Part shown: piece by piece, positions 9,238 through 16,465 of the stretch
How the letters are laid out: each line of letters begins with the position of its first letter
Position numbering within the stretch: the stretch's first letter is position 1
NCBI GenBank assembly: GCA_014208095.1
Contig: JACHMT010000001.1
Coordinates: forward strand, 124,001-188,000
Reading direction: 5' to 3'
DNA from: Actinospineispora eucalypti
Lineage (GTDB): Bacteria; Actinomycetota; Actinomycetes; Mycobacteriales; Pseudonocardiaceae
DNA: 64,000 nucleotides
The notes under the pieces: generated by a model
The model's input: only the letters and a program-made list of their open reading frames with translations
Told to the model about the DNA's origin: nothing
Databases searched by the model: none
Program-made: the position numbers and the translations under genes

Positions 9238-10263
9238 TCAATTCTTGGGATCGACCGGACTCGGTCCCCGGAGAGATGCGGAACGGTCAAGGCCTGAGCG
9301 CTGGATTGCTTCGGTAAGAAGCGTGCTGAACAGCTCACCCAAATGCCCGCCGTCAGCCGATACGGCGGTCGGTAATAGGGATGTGTCGGTGAGGCCGGGG
9401 CTTACGTTCACGTCCAGGATCCACGCCGTGCCGTCCGGGGTGATGATCGCGTCGGTGCGGGAGAGGTCGCGCATGCCGAGCAGGCGATGGGCCTCCAGGG
9501 CGGCCCGGGCGGCCGCATCCGCCACCGGGGCGGACAGGCGGGCCGGGCAGTGGAAGGTCGTCGCCCCGGGGGTGTAGCGGGCGGTGTAGTCGTAGACGCC
9601 GTCCTTGGGGCAGATCTCCACCACCGGCAGCGCGCGCGGTGATGGGTCGGCGCACACCGACACCGCGACCTCGACACCCTCCACGTACCGCTCGGCCAGT
9701 ACCGCGTTGCCGTAGGCCAGGCAGTCGACCATGGCCGCCGGGAGCATCTCCACCTCACGCACCACCTGCGCGCCCAACGCGGATCCGCCCTGGTCAGGCT
9801 TGATCATCAGGGGCAGGCCGAGGCGGTGCACGATGGCTTCCAGCACCGCGCGGGCGCCCAGTTCGCGGAACGCGGCGTGCGGCAGCACGATCCAGTCGGG
9901 GGTGTGCAGGCCGCCGCGCGCGAGCTCGGCCTTGGCGATGGGTTTGTCCCAGGCCCGTCGACAGGCCCACGAGTTGGTGCCGACGAACGGCACCTCCAGC
10001 ATCTCCAGTACCGCCTGCACCGAGCCGTTCTCGCCCTCACCGCCGTGCAGGGCGATCACCACCGCGTCCGGGCGCTCGCGGCGCAGCCGCTCCAGGAGGG
10101 TGGTGTCCGCGTCCCACTCGACGACAGTGGCGCCGACGTCTCGCAGGTCGGCGGCCACCCGGCGACCGGAGCGCAGGGACACCTCGCGCTCGTGGGAGAG
10201 GCCGCCGGCCAGCACCACCACGGTCAGCTGGTCCAGGGCCGCACTGGTGTTTGGGCTGGTCAC
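9238..10263 (-). CDS. D-alanine--D-alanine ligase family protein (ATP-grasp)
   Basis: A 341-aa ATP-grasp ligase related to Ddl, which joins two D-alanines for peptidoglycan precursors. Seen are the N-terminal VVLAGGLSHEREVSLRSG motif, HGGEGENGSVQAVLEMLEVPFVG, the ATP-binding LMIKPDQGGSALGA and the metal site ILDVNVSPGLTDTSLLP. The last replaces the usual EINTxPG-type motif with DVNVSPG, so specificity may differ from housekeeping Ddl. Start GTG 10263 lies 5 bp after the upstream aminotransferase, suggesting one operon. A main ddl gene is probably elsewhere (inference). Confidence 0.85.
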   Translation of the reverse strand: MTSPNTSAALDQLTVVVLAGGLSHEREVSLRSGRRVAADLRDVGATVVEWDADTTLLERLRRERPDAVVIALHGGEGENGSVQAVLEMLEVPFVGTNSWACRRAWDKPIAKAELARGGLHTPDWIVLPHAAFRELGARAVLEAIVHRLGLPLMIKPDQGGSALGAQVVREVEMLPAAMVDCLAYGNAVLAERYVEGVEVAVSVCADPSPRALPVVEICPKDGVYDYTARYTPGATTFHCPARLSAPVADAAARAALEAHRLLGMRDLSRTDAIITPDGTAWILDVNVSPGLTDTSLLPTAVSADGGHLGELFSTLLTEAIQRSGLDRSASLRGPSPVDPKN

Positions 10264-10268
10264 AGGCG

Positions 10269-11588
10269 TCAGGTGGTGTCCGGAGTGGGGGTTTGGGGTC
10301 CGCGGCGAACGTTAGTTCTACTCGGGCTGCCGAATGTGTCCAGCACGTCCAGCTCGGCGTTCAGCACGCCCGCCAGCCGGCGGACGCCCTCGGTGATCCG
10401 TTCCGGCGTCGGGTAGCAGAACGAGAGGCGCAGCTGCCGGGCGCCGAGCGAGGCCGACGACGGACCCGCGTAGAAGCCGGTCCCAGAGGCGTACGCCACC
10501 TGCGCCCGCACCGCGCGCGGCAGCATCGCCTTGGCGTCCACGCCCTCGGGCAGGGTCAACCAGACGAAGAACCCGCCTTCCGGGTGTGTCCACCGGCAGC
10601 CGGACGGCAGGTGGGTGCCGAGCGCCTGCAGCATTGCGTCCCGCCGCTCCCGGTACATCTCCCGGAACGACTTGATCTGTCCCAGCCAGTCGTGGCCGGC
10701 CAGGTACCGGGACACCACCAGCTGGTTGAACGTGGGCGGGCACAGCGTGGCCGACTCGGCGGCCAGCACCAGCTTGTCCCGCACGGCCGCGGGGGCGAGC
10801 GCCCAGCCCACACGCAGCCCGGAGGCGAACGTCTTGGAGAAAGAGCCCAGGTAGATGACGTTGTCCGGGTCCAGCGAGCGCAGCGCCGGGTACTGTTCCT
10901 CGGTGAACCCGAGTAGTCCGTACGGGTTGTCCTCCACCACCAGGACGCCGTAGCGGCGGCACAGCTCGAGCACCTGGGGCCGCCGGTGCACCGCGAGAGT
11001 CACACCGGCCGGGTTGTGGAAGGTCGGCACCGTGTACAGGAACTTGGGCACCACGCCATCGCGGGCCAGCCGCGCCAGGGTCGACTCGAGAGCGTCCGGG
11101 CGCAGCCCGTCGTCGTCCAGCGGGACGTGCACCACCTCCGCCTGGTAAGCGGCGAACGAGCCGAGCGCCCCCACGTACGAGGGGCCCTCGGCGAGCACCA
11201 CGTCGCCCGGGTTGCAGAACAGCCGGGTGACCAGGTCCAACGCCATCTGCGAGCCCACCGTGACTACCACGTCGTCGGCGTGCGCGCGGATCCCCTCCAC
11301 GGCCATGACCTCGGTGATCTGCTCACGCAGCACCGGCACGCCCTGGGCGGATCCGTACTGCAACGCCACCTGGCCGTCCTTGGCGATCAGCTCGGCGACC
11401 TCGGTGGCCAGGGTGTCCAGGGGCAGCGCGGCCAGGTTCGGCATACCGCCGGCCAGCGATACCACCTCCGGCCGGCTCGCCACCGCGAACAGCGCTCGGA
11501 TCTCCGACGCGGTCATCCCCTCGGTGCGGGATGCGAAGCGGTCGGTCAGCGCTGGGACGCGGGGCAGTGGCAGGTCCGGATCGGGCAC
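10269..11588 (-). CDS. PLP-dependent aminotransferase (class I/II, MocR/2-aminoadipate type)
   Basis: A 439-aa fold-type I aminotransferase. The PLP lysine lies in YLGSFSKTFASGLRVGW, with YVGALGSFAAY, VPTFHNPAGVTL and VVEDNPYGLL as other family motifs. The chosen start is GTG 11588, preceded by AGGAG at 8-nt spacing. The frame opens 59 codons earlier, but that stretch looks non-conserved. The substrate cannot be told from sequence. It is co-transcribed with the downstream ligase (5-bp gap), so a role in D-amino acid or peptidoglycan supply is possible but unproven. Confidence 0.9.
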   Translation of the reverse strand: MPDPDLPLPRVPALTDRFASRTEGMTASEIRALFAVASRPEVVSLAGGMPNLAALPLDTLATEVAELIAKDGQVALQYGSAQGVPVLREQITEVMAVEGIRAHADDVVVTVGSQMALDLVTRLFCNPGDVVLAEGPSYVGALGSFAAYQAEVVHVPLDDDGLRPDALESTLARLARDGVVPKFLYTVPTFHNPAGVTLAVHRRPQVLELCRRYGVLVVEDNPYGLLGFTEEQYPALRSLDPDNVIYLGSFSKTFASGLRVGWALAPAAVRDKLVLAAESATLCPPTFNQLVVSRYLAGHDWLGQIKSFREMYRERRDAMLQALGTHLPSGCRWTHPEGGFFVWLTLPEGVDAKAMLPRAVRAQVAYASGTGFYAGPSSASLGARQLRLSFCYPTPERITEGVRRLAGVLNAELDVLDTFGSPSRTNVRRGPQTPTPDTT

Positions 11589-11843
11589 GCGGCACTCTCC
11601 TGTTCGGGGCGGATCGGCCCTGTGACTGGGCGGATCGGCGGTCAGTCTAACGGTCGATAAGGGCGGCCCTGCCGCATTCGCGCGCTGCGCACGGTCACCG
11701 ACCCTTCGGCGCGGTACGCCGACCGGCTGACTGGATGCCCCGGCTGGACGGTTCCGATTGGGCACTGGATCGATCTATCCTGCGAATGAGGGCACCCTGC
11801 CCGCACTGACCGACCACACGAATCACCCGGAGGTCCGCCGGAA

Positions 11844-12521
11844 GTGTCTCCCGTTGTGGTCGGTGTCACCTTGGACAACATCGACGAGCTGCCCAAGCGG
11901 TGTCGCCGCTGCGTGTTCTGGGAGCTCGCCCCGCATCTGGGTGAGCAGGCCGCCGAGTACGGCAACCTGGAGCTGGAGAAGGAGGCCTGGCTGTCCAGCG
12001 TGCTGCTGGACTGGGGCTCCTGCGGAAAGATCGCCTACGTGGACCGGATCCCGGCCGGGTATGCGCTGTACGCGCCGCCGGCCGTGGTGCCCCGGGCCAA
12101 CGCCTTCCCCACGGGCCCGGTCGGGCACGACGCCGTTCTGCTCACCGCGCTGGCCGTGCTGCCCGAGATGTCCGGTGACGGGCTGGGCCGGACGCTGGTG
12201 CAGGCGGTGGCCAAGGACCTCACGCGGCGCGGCGTGAAGGCTATCGAGGCGTTCGGTGACGCGGCTCCGACTTCCGACTCAACCTGCGTCATCCCGGCCG
12301 ACTTCCTGCGTTCGGTGGGCTTCAAGACGGTTCGCGCGCACCAGCGCTGGCCACGGCTGCGCCTGGAGTTGCGCAGCGAGCTGTCCTGGAAGGAAGACGT
12401 CGAGGCTGCGCTGGAGCGGCTGCTCGGCGAGATCACCATTCCGGCGCAGAACACCGGCATCTCCCGGGAGTCGCTGGCGCCCCGGTTGGGCGCGACGCCC
12501 ACGGTTCCGGCGTGTAGCTGA
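11844..12521 (+). CDS. GNAT family N-acetyltransferase
   Basis: A 225-aa acetyltransferase-like protein corresponding in position to M. tuberculosis Rv3916c next to cwlM. The acetyl-CoA region is recognisable as LLTALAVLPEMSGDGLGRTLVQAVAKDLTRRG near residues 95-130. The N-terminus has a CRRCVFWE motif and the middle a GSCGKIAYVD motif. GTG 11844 follows GGAGGT at 9-nt spacing. It ends 4 bp from the convergent cwlM gene. The substrate is unknown. Confidence 0.85.
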   Translation: MSPVVVGVTLDNIDELPKRCRRCVFWELAPHLGEQAAEYGNLELEKEAWLSSVLLDWGSCGKIAYVDRIPAGYALYAPPAVVPRANAFPTGPVGHDAVLLTALAVLPEMSGDGLGRTLVQAVAKDLTRRGVKAIEAFGDAAPTSDSTCVIPADFLRSVGFKTVRAHQRWPRLRLELRSELSWKEDVEAALERLLGEITIPAQNTGISRESLAPRLGATPTVPACS

Positions 12522-12525
12522 GGGT

Positions 12526-13668
12526 TTACTCGGCGCGGGCCAGCTCGTGCGCCAGCACGTCCTGGAAGGTGAACGTGCCGGTGGGCTGGTCGTCCCGGTC
12601 CAGCAGATAGAGGCGCTTCACCGCGACCAGGATGCCCTCGGCGACCACGTCCCGGAACCGGGGGTCGAGGAGTTTCCGCCGGTCACCGAGGTGGGTCAGG
12701 TAGCCGACCTCGATCCGCACCGCCGGCATCCGGGTCAGCCGGAGCATCTCCCAGGTGCGTGGCTGAATGCCGCAGTCCAGCATCCGGGTGCGGGCCAGCA
12801 ACTCCCGGTGGATCAGCCCGGCCAGCGCCTCGCCCATGGTGGACGTGGTGCCGTTCGGGGTGCCGAAGTGGAAGGTGGCCAGGCCCTGCGCGTGCATGCT
12901 GCGGTTGGCGTCGATGTGCAAGGAAAGCAGCAGGTCGGCGCCGGCGGCGTTGGCGAATGCCGCCCGCTCGGGCTCCGGCGGGCAGGAGTGCTCCGACCGG
13001 GACAGCAGCGCCTCCATGCCGGTGGCGGCCATCCGGCCCTCCAGGCGGCGGGCCAGGTCCCACATCAGGTCGGCCTCGGCGACGCCGGCGACCTGAACGC
13101 CCCGGTCCGGGCCACCGTGCCCGGCGTCGATGACGATCCGCTTGCCACTCAGCCTTGGGCCGGCCTTGCGCACCCGCTCCTGCTCGCGCAGCAGGCCGGG
13201 GCGGCCGCCGGTGACACTGCGGCCCAGCTGTCGCAGCGCGCGCAGTGTGGCGGGGCCACAGATGCCGTCCTGCTGCAGGCCGTACTCGCGCTGGAACGCG
13301 CGCAGCGCCTTCTCCGTCTGCGCGTCGAACACGCCGCCGGGGCGGCCCGGGTCGAAGCCCAGCTCGAGCAGGCGTTCCTGCAGCGCCAGCACGTCGTCGC
13401 CGGCCATGGGCGAGGAGATGAGCAGGCCGAGCATCCGGTCGCCCAGCGTCCACCGGGCTTCGCGCAGCGCCCGCGCGGTGGCCGGGCCGACCACTCCGTC
13501 GGTGATCAGGCCGCGTCGCTGCTGGAACGCTCGTACGGCGCTTTCCACCGCCGAGTCGTAAGTCTGGTCGGGCTCGTCACCGACCGCGGGCAGCAGCCCG
13601 AAATCGCGCAGCGTGGCCCGCACCTCGGCAACGGCTGGACCGCTGTCTCCGATGCGCAGTAGCCGCAT
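12526..13668 (-). CDS. cwlM: CwlM-type N-acetylmuramoyl-L-alanine amidase homologue
   Basis: A 380-aa protein with two peptidoglycan-binding PGB_1 repeats (about residues 8-70 and 85-150) and a C-terminal Amidase_3 domain. Zinc-ligand motifs are VIDAGHGGPDRG, the Glu in GVAEADLMWDLA and LLLSLHIDANRS, with the catalytic-type Glu in VRIEVGYLTHLG. No signal peptide is present. That fits mycobacterial CwlM, a cytoplasmic regulator that stimulates MurA when phosphorylated, despite its hydrolase fold. It is the last gene of the sigM-trx block, with the same order as Rv3915-Rv3911. Confidence 0.92.
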   Translation of the reverse strand: MRLLRIGDSGPAVAEVRATLRDFGLLPAVGDEPDQTYDSAVESAVRAFQQRRGLITDGVVGPATARALREARWTLGDRMLGLLISSPMAGDDVLALQERLLELGFDPGRPGGVFDAQTEKALRAFQREYGLQQDGICGPATLRALRQLGRSVTGGRPGLLREQERVRKAGPRLSGKRIVIDAGHGGPDRGVQVAGVAEADLMWDLARRLEGRMAATGMEALLSRSEHSCPPEPERAAFANAAGADLLLSLHIDANRSMHAQGLATFHFGTPNGTTSTMGEALAGLIHRELLARTRMLDCGIQPRTWEMLRLTRMPAVRIEVGYLTHLGDRRKLLDPRFRDVVAEGILVAVKRLYLLDRDDQPTGTFTFQDVLAHELARAE

Positions 13669-13742
13669 GCACCCCTCGCTCGCTCGACCGTCAGTTCTGG
13701 CGCCGGATGAGCGCCCGGGCCGCGCTTATTGTGCCCTGGGTG

Positions 13743-13774
13743 CACGTTGGGGGGCGCATGCGCCCCCCAACGTG
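13743..13774. repeat. Perfect 32-bp palindrome between trxA and cwlM
   Basis: Left half CACGTTGGGGGGCGCA (13743-13758) is followed at once by its exact reverse complement (13759-13774), with no loop. It is the first of three adjacent inverted repeats. It could extrude as a cruciform, act as a binding site or contribute to termination upstream of cwlM. Confidence 0.9.
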
Positions 13775-13778
13775 GCTT

Positions 13779-13818
13779 GTGAGTGGCGAGTATCGCTATA
13801 GCAACACTCGCCACTCAC
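13779..13818 (-). terminator. Hairpin with 13-bp perfect stem downstream of trxA
   Basis: Arms GTGAGTGGCGAGT (13779-13791) and its complement (13806-13818) enclose a 14-nt AT-richer loop. It lies just after the trxA stop in the direction of transcription. The likely role is to terminate or process the trxB-trxA transcript before cwlM. No U-tract is present. Confidence 0.6.
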
Positions 13819-13825
13819 GAGGCCT

Positions 13826-13857
13826 GACTTGTCGGACTACAGGTAGTCCGACAAGTC
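13826..13857 (-). repeat. 14-bp inverted repeat spanning the trxA stop codon
   Basis: Arms GACTTGTCGGACTA (13826-13839) and 13844-13857 are exact complements around a 4-nt loop. The right arm encodes the last codons of TrxA (LSDY) and the left arm lies just past the stop. The element therefore begins within the coding sequence. Confidence 0.85.
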
Positions 13858-14160
13858 GGCCAGCAGTGCGGCCTTCGGCTTGGCGCCGACGATCTGCTTC
13901 ACCGGCTTGCCGTCCTGGAACACGATCATGGTCGGGATGGACATGACCTGGTAGTCCCGGGCGGTGGTCGGGTTCTTGTCGATGTCCAGCTTGGCGACGG
14001 TGATCTTGTCCGAGTTCTCGCCGGCGATTTCGTCCAGCACCGGGGCGACCATCTTGCACGGCCCGCACCAGGTCGCCCAGAAGTCCACCACAACGGTCTT
14101 TGCGCTGTTCAGGACGTCATCGGAGAACGAGTCGTCGGTGACGTTCACGGTGTTGGCCAT
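13837..14160 (-). CDS. trxA: Thioredoxin
   Basis: A 107-aa thioredoxin with the redox centre WATWCGPCKM near residues 29-38 and the cis-proline in MSIPTMIVF. It is reduced by the TrxB encoded immediately upstream (28-bp gap) and keeps cytosolic protein disulphides reduced. The ATG is preceded by GAGAGAGG. The trxB-trxA order downstream of sigM matches M. tuberculosis trxB2-trxC. Confidence 0.97.
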   Translation of the reverse strand: MANTVNVTDDSFSDDVLNSAKTVVVDFWATWCGPCKMVAPVLDEIAGENSDKITVAKLDIDKNPTTARDYQVMSIPTMIVFQDGKPVKQIVGAKPKAALLADLSDYL

Positions 14161-14188
14161 GGTGCCTCTCTCTTTGTCGATCTTGCTG

Positions 14189-15172
14189 TTAGTGGGTAGC
14201 TGAAGCGGCGTAACCGCCGCCGACGAACTCCGACTCCACCGGCTGCTCGGCCAGCCAGCGCTCCGCGTCGATCGCGGCGGCGCAGCCGGAGCCGGCGGCG
14301 GTGATCGCCTGGCGGTAGGTCCGGTCGACCAGGTCGCCGGCGGCGAACACGCCGGGGATCTCGGTGTAGGTGCTGGGCGAGCGGGTGCGCAGGTAGCCGT
14401 CCTCGTCGGTGTCCAGCACTTCCTTCACCAGGTCACTGCGCGGGTCGTGCCCGATGGCCACGAACATCGCGGTCACGTCCAGGGTGGACGTCTCGCCGGT
14501 GTTGGTGTCGCGTAGCTCGAGGCCCTTGACTGTGGTGTCACCGAGCACGCGCTCCACCGTCACGTTGGTCCGCCAGCGGATCTTCGGGTCGTTCTGCGCG
14601 CGCTCCAGCATGATCTTGGAAGCGCGGAACTCGTCGCGCCGGTGCACGATGGTCACGGTGCGGGCGAACCGGGTGAGGAAGGTGGCCTCCTCCATCGCCG
14701 AGTCGCCGCCGCCGATCACCGCGATGTCCTGGTCGCGGAAGAAGAACCCGTCACAGGTGGCACACGCGCTGACTCCCCGGCCGAGCAACTCCTGCTCACC
14801 CGGTACGTCCAGGTAGCGGGCGGCGGCGCCCATGGCCAGGACGACCGCGCGGGCCCGGTAGGTGCGGCCGTTCGCGGTGACCGTCTTGATCGCGCCCCGC
14901 AGCTCGACCTCTTCGACGTCCTCCGCGCGCAGCTCGGCGCCGAACCGCTTCGCCTGGCCGCGCATCTGCTCCATCAGCTCGGGACCCATGATCCCGTCGG
15001 TGAAGCCGGGGTAGTTCTCCACCTCGGTCGTGGTCATCAGTGCGCCACCGAACTGGGTGCCCTCGAAGACCAGCGGGTTCAGCTGCGCGCGGGCCGCGTA
15101 AACGGCCGCCGTGTAGCCCGCCGGCCCCGATCCGATGATCACTAGCTCTCGCACGTCCTGCTCGCCGGCCAT
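14189..15172 (-). CDS. trxB: Thioredoxin-disulfide reductase
   Basis: A 327-aa NADPH-dependent flavoprotein. The FAD-binding [16 protein letters not shown] is at residues 14-29, the active-site disulphide CATC near residue 136, and the NADPH site [13 protein letters not shown] and the C-terminal FAD motif [10 protein letters not shown] follow. Start is ATG 15172. It forms an operon with trxA and follows the sigM/anti-sigma pair, in keeping with SigM-linked redox control in Streptomyces and mycobacteria (known for the families, inferred here). Confidence 0.97.
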   Translation of the reverse strand: MAGEQDVRELVIIGSGPAGYTAAVYAARAQLNPLVFEGTQFGGALMTTTEVENYPGFTDGIMGPELMEQMRGQAKRFGAELRAEDVEEVELRGAIKTVTANGRTYRARAVVLAMGAAARYLDVPGEQELLGRGVSACATCDGFFFRDQDIAVIGGGDSAMEEATFLTRFARTVTIVHRRDEFRASKIMLERAQNDPKIRWRTNVTVERVLGDTTVKGLELRDTNTGETSTLDVTAMFVAIGHDPRSDLVKEVLDTDEDGYLRTRSPSTYTEIPGVFAAGDLVDRTYRQAITAAGSGCAAAIDAERWLAEQPVESEFVGGGYAASATH

Positions 15173-15272
15173 CTACCCACCTGTCCATTCGGGTGTCTCG
15201 CGGTGCACGCGGTTCAACACGATCCTAGGAGCCGGAATTCCGCGCGGTGACCCACGTCGCCACCTGGGGTGT

Positions 15273-15788
15273 TCAGCGTCCTACCAGGGTGTCCGCGAGC
15301 ACCGTCGCGCAGTCGGCGGACAGCACCAGGGCGCGCAGGCGGCCGGGTTTGTCGGTGGTGAGCACGAGCAGCCGGCCAGGGCGGCCGTCCAGCAACACGT
15401 CCCGCTCCCCGATCGGGTGGCCGTCGCCGACCCGGGCCGGACAGGCGGGTGGGCCGGGCGGGTGCAGGCCGGTCAGCGCGGCCGGGGTGGCGAGCTGGTC
15501 CGCGCGCAATGCCAGGGCCTGGGGGGCGTTGGCGGTGTCCGCACTGCTCAGTGCGAGCACAGTGGCTATCGGCAGTATGGCGGCCGCGAAGCGGAATAGC
15601 GCCGGCGGTGAGATCCGTCTCGGACGTGCTGGCTTGCGGCGATGTTTCACGTGAAACACTTGTTCGACTCGCGAGGGCGCCTGCGCGGGCGAGGGGGCCG
15701 CGGCCAGGGCGGCGTGCCAGCTGGCCAGCACATCGGCTGGTGGTTCGAGCTGCGGCAGCGCGGCCAAGGCCTCGCACGGGTCGGTCAT
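15273..15788 (-). CDS. Putative anti-sigma-M factor, membrane protein
   Basis: A 171-aa protein in the position of M. tuberculosis Rv3912, the anti-SigM factor. It has a short cytoplasmic N-terminus (ALAALPQLEPPADVLASWHAAL), one membrane segment around residues 65-85 (FRFAAAILPIATVLALSSAD) and an extracytoplasmic C-terminal domain. Its ATG overlaps the sigM stop by 4 bp. No HxxxCxxC zinc motif is visible. Its coding sequence contains parS site 3, read as VFHVKH. Sequence divergence is high, so the role is inferred mainly from the sigM coupling. Confidence 0.8.
   Translation of the reverse strand: MTDPCEALAALPQLEPPADVLASWHAALAAAPSPAQAPSRVEQVFHVKHRRKPARPRRISPPALFRFAAAILPIATVLALSSADTANAPQALALRADQLATPAALTGLHPPGPPACPARVGDGHPIGERDVLLDGRPGRLLVLTTDKPGRLRALVLSADCATVLADTLVGR
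15643..15658. promoter_or_regulatory. parS centromere site 3, within anti-sigma gene
   Basis: Perfect TGTTTCACGTGAAACA about 6.6 kb beyond parB. It encodes part of VFHVKH in the anti-sigma protein, close to the membrane segment. Confidence 0.97.
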
Positions 15789-16411
15789 GGCCGCTCCCCC
15801 GTCGCTGCCGCTGGGGTGCCGGGCCTGAGCAGCTCGCCGAGCCGGGCCCGAGCCCGTGAGCAGCGGCTTTTCACCGTGCCGGCGGGCACGCGCAGCATCT
15901 GTGCCGCCTCGGCCACCGAGTAGCCCTGTACGTCCACCAGCACCACGGCCAGCCGCTGGTCCATCGGCAGCCGGCGCAGCGCCTGCTCGACGTCCAGGCG
16001 CAGCTCGTGGTCCTCGATCGGGTTCCTCGGCGCGGGCACGTCCACCTCGGTGGTGCCGCGCGGCGGCAGGGCAGGGCGGGCGCGGTTGTACCGGTAGCGG
16101 TCCCGGCAGGCGTTGACCACGATGCGAACCAGCCAGTTCCTCACGTTCGCCTCACCCCGGAAGCCGACCGCGCCCTGGTGCGCGCGTAGCAACCCGTCCT
16201 GCACCGCCTCGGCGGCATCCTCCGCGCTGTCCATCGCCCGTACGGCCACCGACCAGAGCACCCTGCGGTGGCGTTCAACCAGCTCGCCGAAGGCGTACCG
16301 GTCACCGGCCAGGTGGGCGTGCAGCAGCTCGCCGTCCGTCCGTTGGTCGTCCGCCGTGGGCACGTCGGTGAAGTTATATCGCTCGGCCGGTGGCGCGGTC
16401 GGCTTCGGCAT
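15785..16411 (-). CDS. sigM: ECF RNA polymerase sigma factor SigM
   Basis: A 208-aa ECF sigma factor. Region 2 covers about residues 35-100 (FGELVERHRRVLWSVAVRAM, then RNWLVRIVVNACRDRYR). Region 4 covers about 135-190 (RLPMDQRLAVVLVDVQGYSVAEAAQMLRVPAGTVKSR). Start is ATG 16411, 54 bp after the pseudokinase gene. The downstream overlapping anti-sigma gene and trxBA reproduce the sigM locus of mycobacteria and Streptomyces (oxidative and cell-wall stress). Confidence 0.93.
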   Translation of the reverse strand: MPKPTAPPAERYNFTDVPTADDQRTDGELLHAHLAGDRYAFGELVERHRRVLWSVAVRAMDSAEDAAEAVQDGLLRAHQGAVGFRGEANVRNWLVRIVVNACRDRYRYNRARPALPPRGTTEVDVPAPRNPIEDHELRLDVEQALRRLPMDQRLAVVLVDVQGYSVAEAAQMLRVPAGTVKSRCSRARARLGELLRPGTPAAATGERP

Positions 16412-16465
16412 CCGTCGTTCGCGATCGCAAACAGTGCCGAACTCGCGGAATCGTGGGGGCGCGTC

